Below are positions 53,318-62,544 of a DNA stretch of 64,000 bases, piece by piece; positions within the stretch are counted from its first letter, which is position 1, and the number at the start of each line of letters is the position of its first letter. The stretch spans positions 1 through 64,000 of the forward strand of contig NZ_CP137734.1 of the NCBI RefSeq assembly GCF_033406955.1, written 5' to 3'. The notes beneath the pieces are model-generated. The model did not search any database. It had not been told where the DNA came from and was given only the letters and a program-made list of their open reading frames with translations. The DNA is from Streptomyces violaceoruber. Its GTDB lineage: Bacteria; Actinomycetota; Actinomycetes; Streptomycetales; Streptomycetaceae. Position numbers and translations under genes: made by a program.

Positions 53318-53443
53318 TCCTCCTCGTAGTCAACAAGCAGACTGGATCACCATGCACAGCAGAAGTGCGGGCGCGGAACGGACGGCTAAGCCCCGGACCA
53401 GCAGTGCGAGGCTCAGCCGTCCCTCCTGTGACAGCATGGAAGA

Positions 53444-54271
53444 GTGAGCAGCCAGGAACTCGCAGACTTTCTCCGCCGCCGCCGCGAGGACCTGCGACCA
53501 GAAGACGTGCAGGCCGAAACGACGCTTCCACCAAGCCGGCGCGCCCGTCGCACACCCGGATTGCGCCGCGAAGAGGTAGCCGCCCTGGCGCGGGTGTCAG
53601 TGAGCTACTACGAACGACTGGAACAGGCACGGGCACCCCGGCCCTCACCGCAAGTACTGTCCGCGCTGGCGACGGCTCTCCAGCTCACTGACGCGGAGCG
53701 TGACCATCTGGCCCGCCTGGCCGGACAAGTGCTGCCCGCAGAGAACGACGGCGCGCCGGAGCACGTGCCCGAGGACGCCCAACAGCTGCTCGGGAGAGTC
53801 GACGGCATCCCTGCCTACATCGTCAACGACCGGCAAGACATCGTCGCCTGGAACGCAGCAGCTGCAGCTCTGATTACAGACTTCTCTCGTCTCACACCCG
53901 ACGAGCGCAACCTCACACGTATCTCAACGAGATTCCGTGGCACCCTCTGCACCGGCGCGCCCGGTTCGGAGTCTGAATTCTCTCAGCAAGTAGCCGCTCA
54001 ATTGCGCGCGGCCAGCGTTCTGTACCCGACAGACAAAGTGCTCGCGGAGCTGATCAACGAGTTCGCGACCCACGATCCAGACTTTGCGAGCAGCTGGCGC
54101 AATCATGCTGTGCGCCCCATACCCGGCGTGCAAAAAAGACTGCATCACCCGACACTGGGCGAGCTCGAAATCGACCGGCACACCCTCAGCCTGCCCGGCT
54201 CAGGTTTCTCCTTGGTGATGTACACGGCAGAAGTTGGCAGCCCCAGCGCCGCTGCACTGAAGAGCCTTTGA
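53444..54271 (+). CDS. XRE-family regulator with MmyB-like domain
   Basis: A 275-residue regulator of the same type as 10027-10884. The helix-turn-helix is GLRREEVAALARVSVSYYER then LEQARAP, and the C-terminal MmyB-type domain begins near residue 120 (AYIVNDRQDIVAWNAAAAAL). GTG 53444. It faces the SnoaL/NmrA operon and probably controls it. Confidence 0.86.
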   Translation: MSSQELADFLRRRREDLRPEDVQAETTLPPSRRARRTPGLRREEVAALARVSVSYYERLEQARAPRPSPQVLSALATALQLTDAERDHLARLAGQVLPAENDGAPEHVPEDAQQLLGRVDGIPAYIVNDRQDIVAWNAAAAALITDFSRLTPDERNLTRISTRFRGTLCTGAPGSESEFSQQVAAQLRAASVLYPTDKVLAELINEFATHDPDFASSWRNHAVRPIPGVQKRLHHPTLGELEIDRHTLSLPGSGFSLVMYTAEVGSPSAAALKSL

Positions 54272-54435
54272 GCGCGGCCACCCACGGAAGCCACCGCGTC
54301 CGCCGGGGTCGGGCCGCGCGGGCGGAACCGTGGCCTCGAGAGCTTCGTGACTACTTCGACCGTTGGCGATGCGCTGCCGTGCGCGGAGCGCCGCAACCGT
54401 GGGCGCGATCGGGAGCGTTCATCGCGGCCGCAGAC

Positions 54436-55326
54436 TCAGGAACCAGCCACGTTTGTGGGCGCGGTCCAGCCGGTCGCCCGGATCCACTCGGCCAGGTCCA
54501 GGGCGGCCGGCTCGATCGCGCGCACCGCGGAGAGGTCCGAAGGGTATTCCGCCGCCTCCGCGAACTCGCGGAACATCACCCTGTCGAGGTCGTTGGGAAG
54601 CACGCTCAACGGGAGGGCCTCGTACCGTGCCGGGAGCCCGGCGCGTGCGCCGAACGCCGCGGCGATCTGGGGGCCCGTCAGCTCGTCGCCCACGAGCTCG
54701 ACGGCTCCGCCGGGCGCCTCCGCGATGCCGAGCAGGAGCGCGGCGGCGACCCGGCCGATGTCCCTGACCGAGATCATCTTCAGGGGGACGTCCTCCGGCA
54801 GCGGCAGCCTCAGCACGATCTCCCCGTGCTCCAGGCTGGGTGCCATCACGCTCGCGAAGTTCTCCATGAAGGCGGTCGCGCGCACCATCGAGGCCCTGAG
54901 GCCGGACTTCCTCAGGTGCTCCTCGATCGAGTGCTTCGAGTCGTGGTGCGGCACACCCGACTCCCGGTCCGCCCCGAAGACCGAGTTGAACACGACATGC
55001 GGGACGCCGGCCTCGACCGCCGCGTCGACGAGCGTGGTACCGATGCGGATCTCCGCCTCGACCTCTTCGAGGCTGTTCGCCTCCGGGGTCATGAAGTAGA
55101 ACCCCTCGACCGTCGCCAGCGCGGCGGCCGGCGACGCCGGGTCGTCGGCCCGGATGGCCGCCAGCTCGACGCCGCGGGCGGCCAGCGCCTGAGCCCGGTC
55201 GGACTGCGGGTCGCGGACCAAGGCCCGTACCCGCGCCTTGTGGTCCAGCAGCGCGTCGACCACCGCCCCGCCCTGCTGCCCCGTCGCGCCGAAGACCGCG
55301 ATCGTGCCGGTCGTCTGTGTGCTCAT
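54436..55326 (-). CDS. NmrA-family NAD(P)-binding protein
   Basis: A 296-residue NmrA-like protein. The cofactor turn is VFGATGQQGGAVVDALL, then VRALVRDPQSDRAQAL, VPHVVFNSVFGADRESGVPH and RASMVRATAFMENFASVM. It lacks YxxxK. ATG 55326 follows GGTGGAAG. Two MarR-type operators lie immediately upstream, and the MarR gene itself is on the same strand 83 bp upstream. A redox-stress sensor or quinone reductase role fits. Confidence 0.87.
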   Translation of the reverse strand: MSTQTTGTIAVFGATGQQGGAVVDALLDHKARVRALVRDPQSDRAQALAARGVELAAIRADDPASPAAALATVEGFYFMTPEANSLEEVEAEIRIGTTLVDAAVEAGVPHVVFNSVFGADRESGVPHHDSKHSIEEHLRKSGLRASMVRATAFMENFASVMAPSLEHGEIVLRLPLPEDVPLKMISVRDIGRVAAALLLGIAEAPGGAVELVGDELTGPQIAAAFGARAGLPARYEALPLSVLPNDLDRVMFREFAEAAEYPSDLSAVRAIEPAALDLAEWIRATGWTAPTNVAGS

Positions 55327-55344
55327 CGCTTCCACCCTTCACTA

Positions 55345-55381
55345 GTTCATGCCATGAACGAAACTAGTTCACGGCATGAAC
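55345..55381. promoter_or_regulatory. Twin operators between MarR and NmrA genes
   Basis: GTTCATGCCATGAAC (55345-55359, perfect 7-1-7) and GTTCACGGCATGAAC (55367-55381, near-perfect). Both are preceded by ACTA and repeat with 22-bp period, two helical turns. Likely sites of the MarR protein. Confidence 0.65.
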
Positions 55382-55409
55382 TTCGTCAAGGTGCGAGTGC
55401 AGCGGGACC

Positions 55410-55850
55410 TCACGGTGTGACGCGTTGGTTCGAGGTGGGCGGAGAGAGGTCCGAGGTGTCCACGATGGCGGTGGCCACGCGCTCGAAGTCGCGCTGGTCG
55501 TCGGCGTCGAGATTCCTCGCGATCTCGGGCAGGCGCTTGGCGACCTCGGCATAAACGGCCTCGCCGAGCACCTTGCCCGTGGGCGTCGCACTGAGCATGA
55601 CGACCCGTCGGTCCTGCGCCGAGCTTGCCCTGCCGACCAACTCGCGCCGCTCGGTGCGATCGACCAGCTGGCTCAGTGCGTTCTTGGTCATACCCAACGA
55701 CGCGGCGAGGTCAGCCATCCGCCGCGGCTCGTTCCTGACCGCGCAGAGCAGCGTCGCCTGCGCGGGGGTCAGATCGAACTCGGCGCAGACCTCCGCGTAC
55801 TTGCGTTGAATCACAACCGAGAGCCAGAAGAGCTTGTCGCCATAGTCCAC
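55410..55850 (-). CDS. MarR-family regulator
   Basis: A 146-residue MarR-type winged-helix protein: LTPAQATLLCAVRNEPRRMA, DLAASLGMTKNALSQLVDRT and ERRELVGRASSAQDRRVVML. GTG 55850 after GGGAGG. One Cys (LLCAV) lies at the start of the DNA-binding domain and could sense thiol oxidation. It should repress the NmrA gene downstream through the twin operators. Confidence 0.85.
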   Translation of the reverse strand: MDYGDKLFWLSVVIQRKYAEVCAEFDLTPAQATLLCAVRNEPRRMADLAASLGMTKNALSQLVDRTERRELVGRASSAQDRRVVMLSATPTGKVLGEAVYAEVAKRLPEIARNLDADDQRDFERVATAIVDTSDLSPPTSNQRVTP

Positions 55851-56032
55851 ACCGACCTCCCTGGTCCGATGGCAAACGACCAGCCTACTCGCCGCAGGCC
55901 GGCAGCCTGCACTGGGCGGCCTTCTGGACTCGGCCATTGGTATTCGTCCCACAATGCGGGTGATGACCGTACCGCCGGCCGCCTCCTCGCGATCCGGAAC
56001 GACACGATCCCCAGCCGTTCAAGGCTCTCCCC

Positions 56033-56450
56033 CCTCGCCGCATCCACCCCACCGCCCGGATCCACCCCACCGCGATCGTCAATGACGACGTCATCATTGG
56101 CTCCGGCGTCAAGGTCTGGGAGTTCACCATCGTCCGCGGTCACACGCACCTGACACCCGGCGTGAGTATCGGCTTCAACTGCGAGATCACCAACAGGTGC
56201 CTCGGCGCCGGTGCCTGGGCCATCGCGTCGGCCTCAACCGCACCCTCGTGGGCGAGCACGTCCACCCCTCCGCCGAAGTCATGGCAGCAGCGATCCCCCG
56301 ACATGACACGACCAGCCACGACACGTTTCTCCGACTGTCCGACGGCATCTGCCCCTGCCGCACCCTCCCGCTTCGGAGGCCTCGTCGGCGACCGCGTGCA
56401 GACGGGTGGCGAACGACCGGCCCATTCCCGATCTACGGGGCGGGGCTGAG
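56033..56450 (+). pseudogene. Hexapeptide-repeat acyltransferase, frameshifted
   Basis: Three frames in order read HPTAIVNDDVIIGSGVKVWE and FTIVRGHTHLTPGVSIGFNC, then VGLNRTLVGEHVHPSAEVMA, then RFGGLVGDRVQTGG. This is the left-handed beta-helix pattern of sugar O/N-acetyltransferases such as WlbB-type enzymes. At least two indels break it. Confidence 0.6.
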
Positions 56451-56741
56451 GGTCTTGTGTACGAACAGCAGCCCCAGGACACGGCCCTCCGGCACCCCAC
56501 CGGTGGCGGGGAGCAACGGCAAGCGGCAGGACCCCCGCCACCGGCACCGGCTGGTCCCCCGCACCCGGGGTGGCGTCCCCGGTTCCCAGGCCCCGACCGC
56601 CACCGCATCGACGACGGCCGCGTTGTCGCTCGGTAGCACGGCTCGCGGAGAATCGGCGTTGCCGGGCTCCCGGCCCAGGGGCAACCGGGAGCAAGCTGGA
56701 GACTCTGTTCGAGCCCGGCGATGGATGGCGTTCCGCGACTC
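56451..56741. other. Gene-free spacer
   Basis: No gene recognised on either strand. Confidence 0.35.
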
Positions 56742-57443
56742 TCAGCTCAGGGACGACGGGCGACGCGGCGGTGGCACCGCCCGCAACAGCTCCCACAACG
56801 GACGTGACCCCGACGCCCACACCGCCAGCGTCTGCCGGTCGACGACGTGCAGCCGCTGCTGCTTGGCGAACGTGACCGCCGGTCCCGTCACCCGTCCATT
56901 CGTGACGATCACCGCAACGTCCGCGCCGTGCACCTGCCGGGCCGTTCCGTTGAGCACCTGAAGATCCGGCGTGCCCACCGCCGAGCCCCGGGCACCGGCG
57001 CGGCGATGCTTGCACTGGATCACCCAGCGCCGCCCGTACGGATCCGTGGCCTTGACGTCCGCCCCCAGGTCACCACGGCCGCCGACCCGCTGGGCGTCCC
57101 GGCAGCCGTCCCGCCGCATCAGCTCCCGTATCGCGTCCTCGAACCGCGTGTGGTGCAGCGCGTCCAGCTGCGGCAGTCCGTAGCGCAGGCCCTGCGCCCG
57201 CACCGCCTCCCACTGGACCCGCTGCTGCCGGTTGTAGAGCCAGCCGGCGCCCGCCAGCACGGCGAGCACCAGGACCACGACCAACACCCACCAGTGCACC
57301 AGCAGCCAGTTGACCACCATCACCGCCAGACCGATGCCGACCGCCGCCACCACGGTGAAGGCGATCAGCCGTGCGTCCCGCTGCTGCTGCCTCCGGCTGG
57401 ACCGCCTCGTACGCCGCCTCACCGGCGACCGCCGCCGGGTCAC
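56742..57443 (-). CDS. Membrane-anchored Mrr-like restriction endonuclease
   Basis: About 233 residues. A basic N-terminus (TRRRSPVRRRTRRSSRRQQQ) leads to two membrane helices (ARLIAFTVVAAVGIGLAVMV and WWVLVVVLVLAVLAGAGWLY). Then comes a PD-(D/E)xK domain of the Mrr_cat type: FEDAIRELMRRDGCRDAQRV, GGRGDLGADVKATDPYGRRW and VIQCKHRR, with GxD and QxK residues intact. Such proteins cut modified or foreign DNA, and membrane forms are widespread but little studied. Its GTG start overlaps the stop of a small upstream gene (GTGA). Confidence 0.8.
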   Translation of the reverse strand: MTRRRSPVRRRTRRSSRRQQQRDARLIAFTVVAAVGIGLAVMVVNWLLVHWWVLVVVLVLAVLAGAGWLYNRQQRVQWEAVRAQGLRYGLPQLDALHHTRFEDAIRELMRRDGCRDAQRVGGRGDLGADVKATDPYGRRWVIQCKHRRAGARGSAVGTPDLQVLNGTARQVHGADVAVIVTNGRVTGPAVTFAKQQRLHVVDRQTLAVWASGSRPLWELLRAVPPPRRPSSLS

Positions 57444-57646
57444 CGCTCCCACCGGATCGGGTACTGAACCGTGGTCTCCGGCCGCGGAGCCCCCTCCCCC
57501 GTCGAGACGTTGCTGTTGCCCAGCCCGACCACGGCCAAGGCAACCACCCCGAGGATCATCGCTTCCCGTTTGGCACCCGGAGCCCACCGCGAATGACCGC
57601 GAACCGGTGTCCCGTCAGAACGCACATACGACCGTACCCAAGGCAT
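57440..57646 (-). CDS. Small membrane-linked protein coupled to the Mrr-like gene
   Basis: A 68-residue frame from ATG 57646: MPWVRSYVRSDGTPVRGHSR, WAPGAKREAMILGVVALAVV then GLGNSNVSTGEGAPRPETTV. One hydrophobic segment in the middle, basic N-terminus. The stop codon TGA overlaps the GTG of the nuclease gene, so translation is coupled. No family recognised. Confidence 0.55.
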   Translation of the reverse strand: MPWVRSYVRSDGTPVRGHSRWAPGAKREAMILGVVALAVVGLGNSNVSTGEGAPRPETTVQYPIRWER

Positions 57647-58278
57647 ACAAGCCACCCCCTCGTAGCAACTCCCCGCACAGCCACCCATGCTGACAGGAGG
57701 CACTGACAACGCGTCAGCACATCAGTACCCATGGTGATCAAGGAAGGAGAGATCGGGCCAGATCAGGAACGCCGGGGGCGGGTTCGTTCGAGAGACGCGC
57801 AGGGTGTAGCCATGGCCGCGTCATACGGTCACGCCCTGGTCGGGTGGTCGCGGGCGAGGGCGGCGACGGAGCGGCCCTCCAGGTGCGCGGCGCGGACGTC
57901 GCCGGTCAGCTGGGTCAGTGGACTGAACAGTGCGGGCGCACTGCGGGTCGGCGCCGCGATGGCATCACCTGGGGCGCCCCCGGCGCCGGCACGTCTGGAC
58001 CTGCCCGCGGTCAACGCTCCGCTCTCCGACCCCGCACCGGCTCGCTGAAACACAGCAGGTCGGCTACCAGCAAGCGATGACCTGCCGCAACCAGGCCCAA
58101 AAGCCCTTGTCGCACGGTTGTTGATGTACAGGTCGGTCCTCGGCCGAAAACTCCTGCGACACACCGGACACAACTGGTGGCTCTGCAGGATCCGGTGTGG
58201 AGGGGAGCCAGTGGGGATAGAGCACCCGGAGCCGCCCCGACCGCCTGGCTGTCCAGCGCAATGGTCGAGGATGGAGTC
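57647..58278. other. Gene-poor stretch
   Basis: No gene recognised. A minus frame near 57835-57960 (LFSPLTQLTGDVRAAHLEGR) looks protein-like but short. Confidence 0.35.
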
Positions 58279-58827
58279 ATGACAGGGGAAGCGAGCGGGA
58301 TCGTTCTGAGTAAGCAAGATCTTCGCGAGGTCACCGCGTTCGCTGCAGCGTGCGCGGAAGCGGTGCTCGAGGTGTTCGAGGGCGATCAGCCGGACGACTT
58401 GCGGCCTCGAGACGCTATCGACGCCGCGTGGGAGTTCGCTCGAGGTGGTGAGCGAGGGAAGGCTCTGCGCGACAGAGCGTGGGCGGCACTCACGGCAGCC
58501 AAGAGCGCGGACACTGCGGCTGCGCGCGAGGCGGCTCGGGCAGCGATGGCTGCGGCAGGCGCCGCCTACCTGCATCCGCTGGCCAAGGCGACCCAGGTCA
58601 AGCACATTCTCGGAGCTGGCGCTTACGCGGCCAGAGCGGCCGAACTCGTCGCCGACGACGATCGGAGTGTTGGTGCCGGACACCTTGAGCAGACGCTGCA
58701 TCGTGCGACGTCGGTCGTCGTTGACGTACTCAAACGCTTCCCGGCGCCGCCGAGTGGCGGCGGACGGGTTGGTGAGTTGATCCGCATGCTGGACGCTGAT
58801 CTTCGTTCGCTCACCCTCGCTGAGTAA
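58279..58827 (+). CDS. Imm-5-like putative immunity protein
   Basis: A 182-residue alanine-rich helical protein. DLREVTAFAAACAEAVLEVF, EGDQPDDLRPRDAIDAAWEF and ARAAMAAAGAAYLHPLAKAT then GAGAYAARAAEL match the Imm-5-type layout (D-x-RPR-x-AI-x-AA, then Ala-rich repeats and a G-x-x-AYA block). These are thought to protect against polymorphic toxins. ATG 58279 follows GGATGGAG. No toxin gene is near. Confidence 0.6.
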   Translation: MTGEASGIVLSKQDLREVTAFAAACAEAVLEVFEGDQPDDLRPRDAIDAAWEFARGGERGKALRDRAWAALTAAKSADTAAAREAARAAMAAAGAAYLHPLAKATQVKHILGAGAYAARAAELVADDDRSVGAGHLEQTLHRATSVVVDVLKRFPAPPSGGGRVGELIRMLDADLRSLTLAE

Positions 58828-58852
58828 GTTTGAACGTTCAGACGGTGCGGCC

Positions 58853-59470
58853 TCACCTCCGTCGGCGGTTGACTTCGAGGTTCGTCAGAACCAGCAGGGC
58901 GCGCAGGAGCTGGGTGGCGCGGCCGGGGTCAGTGCGGAGCTTGGCGAGGATCCGCCGGTTCTTGAGGTGGACGAAGCAGTGCTCGACTGGCGCGCGTGCG
59001 ATGGCGAGCACTCGGTTGGCGTTCTTCTGACCAGCAGTCAGCTTGTGGGTGCGGCTGGCATGGAAGCCCGTGTCGATCACAGGGTCGCGCACGTCGTTGT
59101 CCAAGCCGCGGGACCCGAGGTCCGCGAGAGCACCGAGGCCGGCGGCGCGCAGGTGGGCCAGAATGTGATCGTGACGGGCCGCGGTGTTGTCGTGAGTGCG
59201 GCCCGGCCGGGCTGCGGATATCCAGCTCAGGCGGCCTCTCACGTCGGTCAGGGTGAGGAAGTGCAGGCCGTGACTGCGGTGTTTGCCGGAGTAGTTCGCC
59301 GGTCGGCCTTCCCGGTGCGGCGGCGCTGGGTGGGGATGAGGGTGCCGTCGATCGGGACGACCTCCCGCCCTGCCTGACGACCTTCTTCAGGGCGCGGTCC
59401 AGGCGCGGCGCCCGCGCGGCGAGCAGGATGATCAGCTCGTCGCGCCGGCGGCGGACGGTGGCCTTGCATG
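58853..59470 (-). pseudogene. IS5-type transposase, truncated and frameshifted
   Basis: Minus frames read RRRRDELIILLAARAPRLDR, ALKKVVRQGG and VVPIDGTLIPTQRRRTGKAD, then after a shift GRLSWISAARPGRTHDNTAA, GLDNDVRDPVIDTGFHASRT and VLAIARAPVEHCFVHLKNRR, ending 58853. The HTH region is missing and replaced by an SDR relic at 59468. Confidence 0.7.
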
Positions 59471-59860
59471 GATGTCTCCTCGATCGCCGGCCAACTGCCC
59501 CAACGCACCGAGGCGTCCCACGCCGCCGCCAAGGCCGCGCTGAACACCTACAGCCGGGAACTGGCCACAGAGGTCGGTGAGCACGGCGTGCGCGTGGTGT
59601 GTGTCTTCCCGGCTTCGTCGTTACCGACGGCGCGACCGCCCACCTGCGCCGCATGGCCGAGAAGCAGGGCATGAGCACCGAGGCGGTCACCCAGCAGATC
59701 GTGGACGCCCTGAAAGTATCCCTGGGCCGCTCCGGCGCTCCCGGGGACGTCGCGGACATGATCGACTTCCTCGCCTCCGACCGTGCGAAGTGGCCCACCG
59801 GCGCGCAGTTCCGCGTCGATGGCGGCATCCTTCCCACCGCCTTCTCGGCGGCACTGTCCA
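59468..59860 (+). pseudogene. SDR-family dehydrogenase, C-terminal relic
   Basis: One frame reads VSSIAGQLPQRTEASHAAAK and AALNTYSRELATEVGEHGVR, then after a shift near 59610 LPGFVVTDGATAHLRRMAEK and FLASDRAKWPTGAQFRVDGG. The Tyr of YxxxK is His here (SHAAAK). N-terminal Rossmann half is missing. Dead by truncation. Confidence 0.7.
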
Positions 59861-60027
59861 CCGCACCACCACGCATCGCTTCATCCAGCCTCCCGGCCTG
59901 CCGGTGGTCGTCGTACGGTCGGTCCGCGCCCGGACATTTGCTCCGAGCTGGCCCGACGCGGTAGGCGGGTTGCCGGCGTCTGCCGCGGGTCTGCCGCGGT
60001 GCCTTTCGCGGCGGACCGATCTTGGTG

Positions 60028-61761
60028 TCACCCCAACGTGTCTGCCGCCTTTCGTGACAGGGGTTCCTTCGGTGTACGCAGTGCGAGGAGGGCGACGTCG
60101 TCGAGTCCGGGCGGCTGGACCCGCCGAAGAAGTTGATCGGTGAAGGACGGCAGGGGGCGGTGGGCGAGGGCCGCGGCATGCTGCTGAAGTCGGTCCAGAC
60201 CCTCGTCTAGGGTTTGGCCCGGTACCTCGATGAGGCCGTCCGTGTACAGAAGCAGCGTGCAGCCTGGCGGCAACACGACCGTGGCGTCGGGGCGGCGAGA
60301 GCCGAGACCGGTCCCCAGCAACAGGCTGTGCCCGTCGGTCAGGTACTCGGTCAGACCGTCACGGGTGACGAGCAGAGGCGGGGGGTGTCCCGCGTTGGTC
60401 CATGTCAGGTGCCATCTTCCGCTGTCCGTCCGAGTGACTCTGGCGCAGATGAGGGTGGCCATCGTGACGTCGGTGATCGGCATGATGGCCTCGTCGAGGC
60501 GCTCCACGATGCGGCTGGGCGGTGTCTGCTGCGACCACGCGTAGGCGCGCAGCATGTTGCGCAGCTGGGCCATACCGGCGGTGGCCTCCAGGTCGTGACC
60601 GACCACGTCACCGATGGCCAGTGCGGTCGCGCCGTCAGACAGGCTGAAGGCGTCGTACCAGTCTCCGCCCACCTGTGAGGCGTCGGGCGCGGGAAGGTAG
60701 CGCACGGCCAATTGCAGCCCGGGCACACGGGGCATCTGCGGCAGCAGGTGATTCTGCATGGTCTCGGCGACCGCGCGCTGACGCTGATAGAGACGGGCGT
60801 TGTCCAGTGCCAGGCTCGCGCGACGGGCGATGTCCTCGATCAGAGGCAGGTCCGCGGTGGTGAAGTTCCCCTGTTTCTGCGTCCGGCCGAGCGTGAAGGC
60901 TCCCAGAACCTCCCGGGTCCCGCGGAGGGGAACGACGACGGCCGACCGGATGCCGGTGGCGTCGAACAGACGGCGCTGCTCGACGGCGATGCCGGAGTCC
61001 GGGGGCCTGTCGTAGACGTCCGGCTCGACCAGCGCCGAGGCAACTCCGCGCAGGGCTCGCGACAACGGCATCGCGGAGTGCTCGGGCACGGGCGGCATGG
61101 GCCCCTGGAGTTCCTCGTACGGCACGAGGCGCTCCTCCTCGGAGTGGACCACGGCGGTGCGCCACACTTCGTCGTGCTCCGTGATCAGATCGATGACGGC
61201 CCAGTCCGCGAGCCTGGGCAGAACCAGTTCGACCAGTCGGTGCAGCGCCTCGTCGACGTTGAGGGTGGACGTCAGGCGCGTCGTGGTCTCGGCCAGCAGG
61301 GCCAGTCGTTCCAGTTCACTCAGCGGTTCCGCGGTCCGTTCCGGATGCGGCCCGGTAGCGGACGCCTGTGGTCGCGGATGGAAGAGCACCAGCGTGCCGA
61401 CGTTTCGGCCGTCCACAGCGTACGGAGCGATGAACCAGGAGACGGGCAGGACGGAGCCGTCCGCGTGAGCGAAGTAGTCGTCGTCGCCCTGCGCCGGGTG
61501 CCCGGCGTGGAACGCCTGCCGCATGGCGCACTGACTGACATGCAACGGCTGGCCCTGGGCCCCGCGGTGCAGCAGTTCGTGGGCATCCTGCCCGACAAGC
61601 TCTTCGGCCCGGCGGCCCAGCATCCGCTCGGCAAGACTGTTGACCGCGACGATGCAACCCTGCTCGTCGACGAGGTACGCACTGGCCCCTAGGGCCTCCA
61701 CAGCCGCGGTGGCTCCCGGGACCACCGGGTGCCCGCCGGTCTCGTCATGCGCCCCTGTCAT
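60028..61761 (-). CDS. PAS-GAF-PP2C (SpoIIE-type) phosphatase
   Basis: A 577-residue cytosolic sensor phosphatase. A PAS domain is at about 20-130 (VDEQGCIVAVNSLAERMLGR), a GAF domain at about 160-330 (TTRLTSTLNVDEALHRLVEL, GIRSAVVVPLRGTREVLGAF) and a SpoIIE PP2C domain from about 350 (QVGGDWYDAFSLSDGATALA, IGDVVGHDLEATAGMAQLRN, LLYTDGLIEVPGQTLDEGLD). Metal-binding Asps in GGDWYD, GDVVGHD and TDGL are intact. It would dephosphorylate an anti-anti-sigma factor of the STAS type; one is encoded at 62945. ATG 61761. Confidence 0.9.
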   Translation of the reverse strand: MTGAHDETGGHPVVPGATAAVEALGASAYLVDEQGCIVAVNSLAERMLGRRAEELVGQDAHELLHRGAQGQPLHVSQCAMRQAFHAGHPAQGDDDYFAHADGSVLPVSWFIAPYAVDGRNVGTLVLFHPRPQASATGPHPERTAEPLSELERLALLAETTTRLTSTLNVDEALHRLVELVLPRLADWAVIDLITEHDEVWRTAVVHSEEERLVPYEELQGPMPPVPEHSAMPLSRALRGVASALVEPDVYDRPPDSGIAVEQRRLFDATGIRSAVVVPLRGTREVLGAFTLGRTQKQGNFTTADLPLIEDIARRASLALDNARLYQRQRAVAETMQNHLLPQMPRVPGLQLAVRYLPAPDASQVGGDWYDAFSLSDGATALAIGDVVGHDLEATAGMAQLRNMLRAYAWSQQTPPSRIVERLDEAIMPITDVTMATLICARVTRTDSGRWHLTWTNAGHPPPLLVTRDGLTEYLTDGHSLLLGTGLGSRRPDATVVLPPGCTLLLYTDGLIEVPGQTLDEGLDRLQQHAAALAHRPLPSFTDQLLRRVQPPGLDDVALLALRTPKEPLSRKAADTLG

Positions 61762-62139
61762 TACGTTCTCCTCCCAGACACGTGCTGCCCGGTGGCTACT
61801 GCCCTCAAGGGTGCCTCCCACGCAGCTGAGGCCCGTCTCCTCTCTCCTCTATGCCCCTCGAAAGCATCAAGCTCTCATCCGGCCAGGGTGTGATCCCGCT
61901 CCTGCGCGTCCCCTCCCCGCCAAGGGCCTCTGCGGGCGCGCTGACCAGCCTCTTCTCGCCCACGGGGTGTCGCGGAGGGACGCGAACCGAGCACAGCCGT
62001 TGAAGGGCTGGGACGGCCGGGCCGGGCGAGTGTCGGTGGAGATCACCGGGGTGCGGGCCGGTCAGTTCGGCCGGCTGCGGAAAGCCGTGAGGGAACGTAG
62101 TGGCGAGGGGTACGGCGAGTGGTACGGCTCGGGCCTACA
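61762..62139. other. Gene-free spacer
   Basis: Upstream region of the phosphatase gene. No gene seen. Confidence 0.4.
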
Positions 62140-62489
62140 TGTCGGTGCCCGCCGGCCGAGCGGGTGCTGCTCGTGGCGGTGCACCATCGCACCGGACTCA
62201 CCATCCGGCCGCTCGCCCCGCCGTTCGACCGCCTGTGGATCGTGCGAGGCACTCTCGTCCCGGTCCGCGCGGCTCCAAGGGCGGTGCCTCCTCCCGCAAC
62301 TATCGGTTCTCGACGAAGGTGCAGGTCAGCGAGGACGCCGGGGCACGCCTGGCGATCACCGCGACGCGGTGGGTGTGCGGTGGCGCGGCGGACGGGAAAG
62401 CCCGGCGGGACTCCGGCCTTGCCCCGCTTCGCGCGGGCGTGACCGCTCTCGGTGACAGGGCCGGCATCAACACCGGGCTGGTCGCCTGA
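62140..62489 (+). pseudogene. IS5-type transposase fragment
   Basis: Frames read RLWIVRGTLVPVRAAP, then KGGASSRNYRFSTKVQVSED and AGARLAITATRWVCGGAADG, ending GDRAGINTGLVA. This matches the DDE middle (VDGTLVPVRDR, SSRNYRFSANVQV, TADAKAWRDSG) of an IS5-type element. Several shifts; the first Asp is Arg. Confidence 0.55.
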
Positions 62490-62544
62490 TCACACACGAG
62501 TATCGCTCCGGCCTGCGCGATCACGGCCTCCCGCAGCACCCTGG

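Noticed and set aside
57829..58701. 290-residue minus frame
   Set aside because: Antisense to the immunity-type gene, with arginine/serine-rich random composition.
58929..60179. 416-residue minus frame
   Set aside because: A shadow over IS5 and SDR relics; only short pieces resemble the transposase.
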